In this document: one piece after another, positions 45,580 through 55,390 of the stretch
Layout of the letters: the number at the start of each line of letters is the position of its first letter
How positions within the stretch are numbered: position 1 is the stretch's first letter
Assembly: GCA_963995505.1 (NCBI GenBank)
Contig: OZ023195.1
Coordinates: 7,212,109 to 7,276,108, forward strand
Direction of reading: 5' to 3'
From: Hypericum androsaemum
Lineage: Eukaryota > Streptophyta > Magnoliopsida > Malpighiales > Hypericaceae
Length of the DNA stretch: 64,000 nt
Notes under the pieces: generated by a model
Seen by the model: only the letters and a program-made list of their open reading frames with translations
The model's database searches: none
What the model was told of the DNA's origin: nothing
Position numbers and translations under genes: made by a program

Positions 45580-47443
45580 GCATTTGCTAATTAATGTAGG
45601 TATGTATGTCTATCTCTACGCTATTTTTTTAAAGATAAGAGTCGCTCTAGAGCCTTTTATTCATAGTATATTCAGGATAATCAGAGTATAAAAGAGCTAA
45701 AAGCACATTAGTAAATATCCGAGAAGAATTATAAGATAGCAGAACTACTAGTAACATGCTCGGTCGTTTCCTAAATGACATATGATTACGAACAACAAGC
45801 ATAATTATTTACTATTTGAAGAGTTTTTTTTATAAATAAAATCTATTTATAAAAATATTATTTTTATAAATTTTACACTACTTATAACTCCATCAAATTA
45901 TTTACATATTGTACCGCTAGACCAAATAGCATTTGGTAAAAAAAAATATCACTCGGTTAGAATTGTTGATCCGACACTATTTCTATGCCGTTTCCAAACT
46001 ATCATTTTCACTAACCAACCACCTAATGATCCGCGTAGTAATGGAATTAGATTAATAACTATAGAGTTCGAACCTTGCAAACATATCATACACCATTAGA
46101 AATGTCAATCATTAAATAGGTTTCGAGGTGACATAGGTTTTGGCAATTTGGCTTGCTAATTAATTTTACTCGACCCCAATTTCAGCACAACCACAGTTAA
46201 ATGGTCCAGACTCTTGAAGGCAACAAGATTTGGTACCCTTGTACAATTAGATATGTCGGCCAATACTTAGTACCGGGAAGAAGCCGTCCTGGTCGGTATT
46301 TTTCTCATCACATTCTAAAACACTAGTATTCTATCTTTTTCTAGTCTTGGTTTCACCTTACTACAAGAAGATAGATTTCAGATATTCAGGACGTATCGAA
46401 AAAATACTGCCTCGGTATAGAATTTGGACTACACTAGTAGTGGACCATACTCATATCCTGAAGAACATCAATTGAATATCCTCTAAAGAATTATATGACT
46501 CTCACAGGTGATGTGACCTCATGCGAAAGTTGGTCAGAATAATTATCGTTATCTTGAGATATTGGAGAAATTAACGCATTTGCTTTATTTTGATGTGTAT
46601 ATATCACCCGCTTGCTTTCATATTCATGCATCAGCATAGGCCATAGCCATCATGCACTTCTTATTGGCTTCAAACTTATCCTCTATTGTCGCCTAAGATG
46701 ATATCTAGCCAGTTTGTGGTCCTGTGGACTACATTATAACTATTCTTCATCATTGATTTTTTTTAGTCTTTCGTATATTTCGAATCGAGCACTGAATCAC
46801 ATAACAAACTTACTATTGCTGCTTTAAAATGCTTTGGTTCACGAAAATAATACACATGAATAGCATAACAAACTTATACTATTCATGTCTCATCATTGCA
46901 CAATTAATGTTGCATTAGGACCGGGGCTGATTGGAATTTGTAGTTATACGAGTCCGGAGGAATCATCATAATCTACATATTTACGTGTCATTGAGTGAAC
47001 ATGATACATATAATTTTCGATAACTATTTACGATTTGGAGTGTGCGATCACAAGGATAACATGCTTGAATCTATAATAAAGGATAAAATGCTCGATTCGT
47101 CTGTTATAAAGAGATTGTAATTGGTCCGCACAATCTTGAGTCATTAAATCTTATAAGCGTTTGGTTTCAATATATTTATTTATTTTTTCAATTACAATCA
47201 AATGTGTTAGTGTGTTCTAGTTTATGCATTATGCATCGAGTGTTCGATATGAGTTCTAACATTTTGCCTGACATGCCATAAAATAGGAGCACTCGTGTGT
47301 GCATGTTGATCGAACTGTCTATTGATGCCATTTTAGCGTTCTCATGTACTAATAGATTTTACACATTATAGTTGAAAATCTCGAACTCTGAAGCTTTTTG
47401 AATATATCAAACTCTATATCTTTGCGAGCATATTAAAATTTTC
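45580..47443. other. Intergenic, no gene seen
   Basis: AT-rich. 47217-47374 is a dispersed repeat that recurs at 51982-52330 (shared: TGCCATAAAATAGGAG, ACTGTCTATTGATGCC, GTTCTCATGT.CTAATAG). An inverted pair ATGAATAG / CTATTCAT lies near 46857-46885. Confidence 0.55.
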
Positions 47444-47497
47444 CATAGTGTAACGCCACGTGATCCGATCGACTGTCTTCACAGGCCAACACGGTCT

Positions 47498-47811
47498 TGT
47501 TGGGATTTGTCGAGCAATTTGCGTCGCAAGTTAACTGGCGATTGCAAGTCATCAGCAGCAGAAATTTTCTGTGTTGTTTCGACTCTAGTTTCGGACTCCT
47601 AATTCGACCTAGATAGATTTCTTATACTCTAAGGGTTCGTCTATTATATAAAGACGTGCTACCCTATAGTTAATTATGACTTTATGACTCGGATCTATCA
47701 ATAAAAGTTCTCCTTTCTCTCCGTGGATATAGGCATTAGGTTGAAACCACGTAATCTCTTGTGTCTGTGTTCTTTGCATATTTTGTTCTCGAAGTTATTA
47801 AATTTCTAATA
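47498..47811 (+). repeat. Copia-type solo LTR inserted in Cassandra LTR A
   Basis: Begins TGTTGGGAT and shares the promoter and polyadenylation region with the LTR at 1115-1396 (ATATAAAG.CGTGCTACCCTA; CGGATCTATCAATAAAAGTT). The host LTR resumes exactly where it broke, with (G)GTCT / (A)GTCT on the two sides as the apparent target duplication. No internal region remains, so recombination has removed the rest. Confidence 0.82.
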
Positions 47812-48026
47812 AGTCTTTTCTAGCGTGCTTTGTACTCACTCGCACGCATTCTCAAAAAATTTTCAGGAGGTCACCCATCTTGATCCTACTCCTGGCCAAC
47901 CGTGTTTAACCTTGGAATCCTCTCAAGATGTATGCCAGAAAAGAAGGTGCACCTTCTTAGTAAAGATAGTACCAATCAAATTACTTAAGTATTTCAGACA
48001 AAAAAAATTATTAAGGGGGTATCACA
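47812..48026 (-). repeat. Cassandra LTR A (with its first 49 bp at 47449-47497)
   Basis: Split by the copia-type solo LTR 47498-47811. The 5S-like part (minus) covers about 47866-47935, complementary to the plant 5S stretch around AGTACTAGGATGGGTGACC. Confidence 0.8.
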
Positions 48027-48112
48027 TTTACCCCTCCTTAAATATGCGACGTCTTCGTCGTGCCAAACAGAACATAGAATAATCTTATAACCATTTTTGA
48101 TCTGATGTCAAA

Positions 48113-48370
48113 TATAACGCCCCATGATCTGACCGACTGTCTCCACAAACCAACACGGGTCTTTTCTAGCGTACTTTTTCCTCACTCGCACGCGTCCCAA
48201 AAATTTTCTCAGAGGTCACCCATCCTGATCTCACTCTCGGTCAAACAAGTTTAACCTTGGAGTTCTCTCAAGATGTGTTCCAGAAAAGAAGGTGCACTTT
48301 GTTGGTATGGATAGTACCAATCAAACTACTTAAGTATTTTAGACAGAACAAATCATTAATGGATATCACA
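48113..48370 (-). repeat. Cassandra LTR B
   Basis: Begins TATAACGCCCCATGATC and ends ATATCACA. The 5S-derived part lies at about 48211-48275. The next 86 bp toward LTR A contain a decayed primer site (GATCTGATGTCAAA). Confidence 0.82.
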
Positions 48371-48425
48371 TTCACCCCTCCTTAAATACGCGACGTCCTC
48401 ATCACACCAAATAGAATACAGAACA

Positions 48426-49589
48426 TGTTAGAGAATTGGTTTATTAACCAAGGAAGAGATGGCCCAATACAAGTGAGTGTATTGGGCTTTGGCCCAAATA
48501 TTTAATTAGAGGGAGAATCCTAATTAAATATAATAACTAAGTAATTAGTGGGCAACTTTGAGCTAATTTAATTGAAGGTCACACCAATTGATTTTGGGTG
48601 TTTGTGAGATCAATACGAAGCTCGTTGATAGAGCTTCGTAACGATATATAACACTTGCGAAAATCTAATTCTTGGGGTGAATGAAAATTGGCTTTAAAGT
48701 GGTATGGTTATTATTAAAATAAGCACAATCCCACATTGGTTAGCGCACCATACTGAGACAAGTTTATAAGAGACTAGAAGTCTAGCATGGGTAAACTGGT
48801 GGAGAAGGGAGAGGCTTCTCGCGCCGTCCGTCCGGCCCGGCTCGGCTCGACACGCACGCAAGCGCGCGCGCCCCGCCCCATCCCGGACCGGCCCGGGCCG
48901 GGCCGGGCCCGGGCTCGGGTGCGGATTGTGGGTTTGTGGGAATTGTTCCAGGTTCCAGGGCCTTATCTTTTTAGAACTGGGCCGAACTTACCTTCTTCTC
49001 CTTCCAGGTGGCTTTGAATTTAAATTTCGAATTTAAAATTCATGCCAATAAATGGGATAACTGCCTAATGAATATGGGGGTTTTATGGGTCTTGTAACAG
49101 CCCATTTAATGGGTGGGTTAATGGCCCTATTAAATCCGAATTTGGCTGTTGGAGGTCCAAGGCTGCCTATAAAAGGAGCCCACCTCCTTCATTCCAAATC
49201 ATCCCAGCTCACACTCTTCCTTGAGCTCTCTACTTCTCCCTCCATAGCATAGCATTTCTCTCTTTCATTTGTGTCGGAGTTCTAAGGCCACGAAAGGTTC
49301 GAAAGGTGTACGAAAGTGCTTCCTTTTGTACACGAGGTTGGGCATTGTACCTTGGAAACTCTCTTACCCACGGAGGCCTGAAGCATATAGGCGGGTAATA
49401 AGAGTTTAAGGGCACACGGTAAAACTGTGGCCTCGTCCAGGATTGCATCTGAAATCCCTAGCTCGAAGAAGACGATTTTACACACTTACTTACAAGTGTG
49501 ATCGTGAACATACTTCTACCCTTCTCTTTTGTATCGCTTATGTTTATTTACTCGAGTTAAAACCATAATTTACTAATATTTGTCCAACA
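48426..49589 (+). repeat. 1164-bp solo LTR with perfect target duplication
   Basis: TGTTAGAGAATTGG...TTTGTCCAACA, flanked on both sides by GAACA (48421-48425 and 49590-49594). A TATA box (CCTATAAAAGGAG, about 49167) is present. An extremely GC-rich run with GGCCCGGGCC-type repeats lies at 48820-48925. It lies inside the internal segment between Cassandra LTRs B and C. The LTR length suggests a copia family, but no internal coding is left to prove it. Confidence 0.9.
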
Positions 49590-49613
49590 GAACAATCCCA
49601 AAACTATTTTTTT

Positions 49614-49625
49614 ACTCTGATACCA
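49614..49625 (-). promoter_or_regulatory. Cassandra primer binding site
   Basis: On the minus strand TGGTATCAGAGT, one base off the initiator tRNA-Met complement, lies 2 bp from the edge of LTR C. Confidence 0.8.
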
Positions 49626-49627
49626 AA

Positions 49628-49873
49628 CGTAACGCCCCGTGATCCGATCGACTATCTCCACAGACCAACTCTGGTCTTTTTTAGCGTACTTTTTCCTCAC
49701 TCGCACGCTTCCCAAAATTTTTTTAGGAGGTCACCCATTCTGATCTTACTCACAGACTAATGTATTTAACCTTGGAGTTCTCTCAAGATGTGTGCTAGGA
49801 AAGAAGGTGCATCTTGTTGGTATACATAGTACCAATCAAATCACTTAAGGTTTTTCAGAATTGGGGTATCACA
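49628..49873 (-). repeat. Cassandra LTR C
   Basis: CGTAACGCCCCGTGATCCG to GGTATCACA. The 5S-derived part spans about 49722-49788. Confidence 0.82.
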
Positions 49874-49917
49874 TTCAACCATTCTTAAATATAACGCCCC
49901 ATTTTTTTAATACCAAA

Positions 49918-50176
49918 TATAATACTCTGTGATCCAACTGACTGTCTCCACAGACCAACACTGGTATTTTCTAGCATATTTTGTCCTCACTCGCACGCAT
50001 CCCAAAAATTTTCCAGAAGATCACCCATCTTGATCTTACTCCTGGCCAAACACGTTTAACCTTGGAGTTCTCTCAAGATGTGTGCCAGAAAAGAAAGTGC
50101 ACATTGTTGGTATGGATAGTACCAATCAAATCACTTAAATATTTTAGATAGAACATATCATTAACATGGTATCACA
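49918..50176 (-). repeat. Cassandra LTR D
   Basis: TATAATACTCTGTGATCC to GGTATCACA. The 5S-like part (50014-50080) reads on the minus strand AGATGGGTGATCTTCTGG, against plant 5S GGATGGGTGACCTCCTGG, with GGAGTTCT/TTAA.CGTG-type matches upstream covering the pol III internal promoter area. Confidence 0.85.
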
Positions 50177-50181
50177 TATAG

Positions 50182-50762
50182 TGTGCACATTATTATTTGT
50201 TACACGTATGACTATTTTTATCTATAAATTTTAAAAATTCGTCAACTTATTACTTTGTGATTTTTAGATGGATGCTAAAATTCTAAATTTTAGCTAGTCA
50301 CAAATTGATAATAGCATATAGGTTAGTCAAAACATCGAGGTTGATCATGGATGGACGAGCATGTGCTTAAAGAAGAGGATAAGAGAGCTACATTGAGTGG
50401 CATGTGATTCGGTGAAACTACCGATGATCTTTACAATATGGGGTGCAATTATTTTTTTCGAGACATCATGATTGGTTTCATGTATCTTTATAATAAAGGA
50501 ATTAGAGTTTTATTTCCATCTAAACCATCTTTTTTCCCTATTTTTAACAGGCTGTGAAACAGAAAATGGGAAGGGCGAATTTGAGCCCCATTTGAGTCCT
50601 CCATCACTTGGTTAGTATCTTCCAATTCCGTTTTAGGAGAGTCGAGAGTTGTCGGTCTGTATTTAGGAAGTGATTTTACTAATAGTATCTCTTTTATTCT
50701 TAAGACTTGAACGCAAACGCATTCCTTGAAGAAACCAAATTTATTATCTCTTAGATGGTAAT
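50182..50762. other. Intergenic, no gene seen
   Basis: AT-rich; nothing recognised. Confidence 0.4.
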
Positions 50763-51040
50763 GGATTGGGTCCGGTGTGAAGGGACCATTCCAGACCGTT
50801 TGGATTGAAGGACCGATAATGGCATGCCCCGGTTACGATACTGGCATGCCCAGTTATTGATAATGGCCCGCGTGCTACGACAATGGCATGCCCAGTTATC
50901 GATAATGACATGTTGGTAATCTCCTGCCCCGCGTGAGCTTTTTTTTATTTTTGTCCCTGTGTTTTAACTTTTTTGCAAAAATGTCCCCGCGTATTTTTCA
51001 ATCCAAACGGTTCGAAATTGGCTCATTCCGGACCCAATCC
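50763..51040. mobile_element. MITE with tandem-repeat core, copy 2
   Basis: Left end GGATTGGGTCCGG and right end CCGGACCCAATCC are exact inverted repeats over 13 bp, and AGACCGTTTGGATTGAA / TTTTCAATCCAAACGG extend the pairing. The core (50815-50925) has about five ~20-bp units (GATA.TGGCATGCCC.GTTA). The spacer holds TTTTTGTCCC and TTTTTTGCAAAAATGTCCCC as in copy 1 (2704-2995). Confidence 0.82.
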
Positions 51041-51981
51041 AAATCCCTCTTGGACCAAGTCTCATAGGTTCCAATTTCTTTTTGTGCATACTATCCTTCA
51101 CCCGAAAAAATTGAGTTACTTTTTTTTTTGTAGCTTAACGTCCAATTTTAATTTATGTCAGGATATATATAACAGAGCTCACATTAAGCAGCACAGGCTT
51201 GATACGTATGTAGAGGGAGTAAGATGCCATTTATGCCAAACTCACCATTTTGTAATGATAGGTCAACTCTCTGTATTAATTGCTACCTTGTGAATATAAG
51301 ACGCCACGCCGCTTATTCGTGGTCAGCTCTATGTACTATCAAGTAATGTTTGAATCCGTGATAATTTGAAATGTATCAAAGTTATGAATAAATATGTAAC
51401 ACTGTTGTATTATTAATGACTCGAATTTAAAATTATTTGATTAAAATAATTCATACTAATTGATCTAAGTATTTGTTAATATTAGCACAATTTAGATTAG
51501 TGACAAATCTGGTAACCAAGCTAGAGCTTGTTCCGGCTTAATAGCATTTAATAGCCTGATTTGATGAATGTTTCTCTCTCTGGAAGTTGAGCCCATCAAG
51601 TATACTGGGCCTTCGGATCAAATTTGGGCTGGGCTTTGAAGTCGTCCAGTCACATGTCCAAAACTAGGGTGGAACGCCCATGTAGGCCCAATCGTGCTTC
51701 GTTTCTTCTTGTCCTTGTTTCCAAAAGACCGTTACTAAGAGAGTCAACATTATTGACTTGACTTTTCCGAGAAAGAAAAAACAACCAGTTGATTAGTCCC
51801 ATGTATTATTTCAATTTGAATTCTTTAATTAGCATTAGGAGTTAGGACAATGGAGTTGATCAGCAGCCAACAATTACTAGTACTAATAATTTATTACAAG
51901 TTGGCTTTGCCAAAGGATAAAGTTCATGCACTCTAATAGCAATCAAGCTTTGGGCACTCATATGAGGACTAACCGCGTGTA

Positions 51982-52330
51982 CTAATTTATACAGTGCGCA
52001 TCGAGTATCGATATGAGTTTGGACATTTTTCCTGATATGCCATAAAATAGGAGTACTCGTGTGTGCGTCCGCCGGTCGAACTATCTTTTTTTTAACTAAA
52101 TTTTTATTATGATATAATAATATGTGCATATGTACAGTCCTTGAGTGTTTAATTACTCGTGTCACAGGATTGTAGTCACATTCTTATTGAAAATTTTACC
52201 GAGATAAAACCCAATAACGTTGTATCGGTAGTGGTAGATCGCGTAGCGTTAATGTCGCTAAATCTGTCAAACTGTCTATTGATGCCGTTTTAGAGTTCTC
52301 ATGTTCTAATAGTTTTTACACCAATTCTTT
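51982..52330. repeat. Dispersed repeat, second copy, split by an insertion
   Basis: Matches 47217-47374 on both sides of a 180-bp insert: GATATGAGTTTGGACATTTT and TGCCATAAAATAGGAG before it, ACTGTCTATTGATGCCGTTT and TAGAGTTCTCATGT after it. Confidence 0.75.
52087..52266 (-). mobile_element. SINE-like insertion, ~180 bp
   Basis: The insert starts with a T-run and A/T-rich tail on the plus strand (an A-tail if read on minus). It is bordered by TCGAACTATCT (52076-52086) and TCAAACTGTCT (52267-52277), which look like an 11-bp target duplication with two mismatches. The uninterrupted copy at 47.3 kb proves it is an insertion. I cannot make out pol III A and B boxes, so the SINE class is tentative. 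Confidence 0.55.
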
Positions 52331-52424
52331 GACACAAACAGCTAGTTATCTGAATCAAATTTGGGATCTGTTTTGACACAGATGGCTAGTTATCTGAATC
52401 AATTTGGGATCAGTTTTGACACAG
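52331..52424. repeat. ~44-bp tandem duplication
   Basis: GCTAGTTATCTGAATCAA..TTTGGGATC(T/A)GTTTTGACACA occurs twice in a row. Confidence 0.9.
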
Positions 52425-54026
52425 CCTTATTTATACTGACATGTGGGTGGCCTAAAACTGTATCTGCAAAGGATGAAACGGTCCAAACATTTTGTACAGA
52501 ATGGCATTCAGTTCGCCACCAGACAATAAGTGGGCCAGACATGCTCCCATTAGGGCAAGAAAAAAAAATGCACAATTTTATTTGGCAGTAAAATTTTTTT
52601 ATTAATTACCAGCCAAGCACCAAGATCACACAATGCCCCACATCCATGCATCACTATGAAATTAATTAACACAATTTGGGGATATTTTTAGCAGACATAC
52701 ATTAATTCACTAAAAATAAATCGATTGAAAAGAAATATCTAGTTGGTAATAGGTATAAATTTATTTAAATAAACTAGAGAATTCAGACATGATGAATAAA
52801 ACAGATACTTCTAAAATAACATGTCTTGCCGAGTGTAATTTTGTTTCAATTTCTTCTCTTAAGCAATTGAACATTTTATTGTATTCGTATTCTGAATTTA
52901 ATAAAATTTACATTCTCGTCTAAATCTTAATATAAAAAGGCCTCCTTAATAAGGTTCGAACTTTTTCATAAATATTGGTGCATGTACTAAAAGGTTATAG
53001 AATTGAAAAGATAATAGACATTAATGTAAATAAATGTAGGTTAGTACTCCATCTATAGCGTGGCAGGTGAAGGAGCAACCACTTTAAAAATAATACAAGA
53101 TGTGACCTTAATTAGTAAGAGTATTGAATTCATTAGTTATAAACTGTTGTACTTCAAAGGGGTTAATTACTTAATTTGTCTAATAACCGAAAATCTTCAA
53201 TTTCATGGGTGTCAAATCACATTGGGTGCCTAATTCATGTTTACGACCAATCAAGTTTGAGAGAATGAAAATACCTTCAATAATTGTTGTAGAACTGTGT
53301 CACTATTAAAAAATAATATTCGACTTGAAGCTGAATTAATCGGTTTTTTAGATATCTAAATATGAAATGATATTAAACGACGGGTTTACTGGTTTCTTCG
53401 CAGAAACATTGTTACTATTTAAAGCCGCGTTAAAGCCTCGTCTACGCCAATTATTGCGTGCGAAGCACGGAGCTAGCAAAAAAATAGCCGATAATTTGTA
53501 TGGTCCCTCCACCACCATAGCAAGAGAGTGACTGGTCGTCCTTCCTTGTTGCAATTTTTAGGCCATTCCAACTACACATGTCACACTTGGCTATTGGTGG
53601 TTATTACTTAGATCTAAATGTGGATTGTCACTTGGTCTACAAAATTTTAGAATTTAGATATTGATTAAAATTGTTGAGAGTGGTAGGCTTGGTTTACTTT
53701 TTCAACAGAGAAAACAGCACCCTTTTCTCCAAAGATTAAGCAGCTGCCAAGACTATGATTAGGCACTTTTGCTTATGTGGAAAATATTGTCCTAATCCTC
53801 TTGGTTTCATGTGATTGTTTACATTCACATGGTTTAGAGGTGATTATCATTGTATGAGTACTTTGATTAAGGAATTGTTTAGATGGTAAGCATATGTGTA
53901 CACAACGGGGACTGTGGTTGTTTATGTACCTTTAAAAAAAATTACAAAACCGCAACTTTGACTAAGATCAGATATCTCAAGTTCGAATCATAAAAATTTA
54001 CTTTAAAAAATTTGGCAGAGATAAGT

Positions 54027-54139
54027 TTGCAACCCATACACGAATCAAAGTTTGATTAGTCAACCAAGTAGATGTTCAAATAATTTTGCAACCATACACG
54101 ACTCAAAGTTTGATTAGTCAACTAAGTAAATATTGAGAT
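54027..54139. repeat. ~57-bp tandem duplication
   Basis: TTTGCAACC.ATACACGA.TCAAAGTTTGATTAGTCAAC.AAGTA occurs at about 54027 and 54083. Confidence 0.88.
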
Positions 54140-55390
54140 ACTATGTGATCTAGACCAAAAAGGCCAAAAAGTAAAAGACTTAAGAGTAGGTTGTCAATAT
54201 ATAGGTTGTAAATATAATGATGCTTATTTTCTTTGAAGTGAGATATCGGGTTCAAACAATTGATACTGTTAAGAGAGCCATCTCAATTTATGGAGCTTAA
54301 TTGTGTTCGACTCGACTCAGAATTAGTTGGATGATAGTAGTGTTGAGAGTCAAAGATGTAACAACTTAGAAAAATAGTTTTCAACAAAAAAAAACTTAGA
54401 AAAGTAGTAAATTGACGAGGAAACTTGTTTGCCAGACTTTTCAACAAGTAGCACTCTTTGAAGTTAGTGCATACCATTGTAAAGCAAAGGCAAGTGGTCC
54501 GTGATTCCTTTAGGATGCAACAGAGACAAAGTGCTGTAGCCAATTGAAAAGCTGACTTAACCATTGGCAACTGGTGATTAATGATCGAGGTTGAAGTAGC
54601 AGCAGATGCCTTGGCTACTCAAGTTTGCTTCTCAAGACCACTAGCCTTCACTGGTGACTTTTAAAGTGACAAAGTAAAAGACTGGAAATGTAGTTTTATT
54701 TGACATTGAGTCTTTGGAAACGTAGTAGTAGAGTTGAATATTTGTTGGGAGAACTTAATCACTTTTCAAAAGTCCCACTCGACTTGAACTTGGATTAGAC
54801 AGATAACAAATGGTATAAACCAAAAAAAAGTATGTATAATTATAAAAGAATTCATCAAGTAGAAGAAGATTGCAACTAGTAAAAAGAAAGTAACATAATA
54901 GACCAAACTAGCTCTATACTCGTGTTTTTGCAGGATTGCAGAAACTGGAAGGAACAATTAAAGAAGAAAAGAACCGGCTAATTAAGGTATGTTCCTATGG
55001 ATAAACAAAAAAAAAGAATGGAACCCAGGAAGGAAATTAGGACCTCCTCCCTCTCTGCCTACAAGCAAAAGGGAAAGTAGCTGCTTCTTGGATCCCACAG
55101 GCAACAAAATGGTGATTAGTTACCTGCCTCAAGATAAGACATCACTTGAATCCCAAGCAAAATGAACATTCCAAAAGACATCCTTGCATCCGAAGCGAAA
55201 AAAGGAACCCAACAAGGCATCCACCAACTTGTCTGTACACTCTAGCATTGCTAGCACCTTCACCGAAAAGCTCGACCCGAAAAAACGCTTTGCTGCTATG
55301 AGAGAGAGAGGCCATACTGCTGCTCACTTGCATCACAAAGTATCATGGACTGATGATCTCTTTCCTTTTGTTCTACTGCTACTGCAACCT
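54140..55390. other. Intergenic, then probable 3' UTR of the C2H2 gene
   Basis: No protein-like frame. The last few hundred bases (about 55020-55390) are less AT-rich and lie just downstream of the minus-strand C2H2 stop codon, so they are probably its 3' UTR. Confidence 0.4.

Larger units (their letters stand above)
47449..50176 (-). mobile_element. Cassandra-type TRIM retrotransposon array: four LTRs, three internal segments
   Basis: Four related LTRs lie in a row: A 47449-47497 + 47812-48026, B 48113-48370, C 49628-49873, D 49918-50176. The segments between them are 86 bp, 88 bp (after removing an inserted solo LTR) and 44 bp. On the minus strand each LTR carries 5S rRNA-like sequence, the defining feature of Cassandra elements. 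A tRNA-Met primer site in minus orientation lies beside LTR C. LTR ends are TG(T/A)AACGCC...TATCACA on the plus strand. The whole array is flanked by CATAG (47444-47448) and TATAG (50177-50181), a near-perfect 5-bp target duplication. Cassandra elements encode no protein. Confidence 0.85.
51041..54026. other. Intergenic, no gene seen
   Basis: AT-rich spacer. Structures listed separately are the dispersed repeat 51982-52330 with its insertion at 52087 and the short duplications at 52331 and 54027. Open frames such as 52361-52591 are not protein-like. Confidence 0.5.

Noticed and set aside
47866..50080. 5S rRNA genes on the minus strand
   Set aside because: Matches cover only part of 5S, are diverged, and lie inside repeated LTRs with primer site and target duplication, so they are Cassandra LTR segments and not rRNA genes.
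53348..53554. Minus-strand 68-codon frame with RNNWRRRGFNAALNS
   Set aside because: Mildly protein-like but isolated, with no start context, partner exon or recognisable family.
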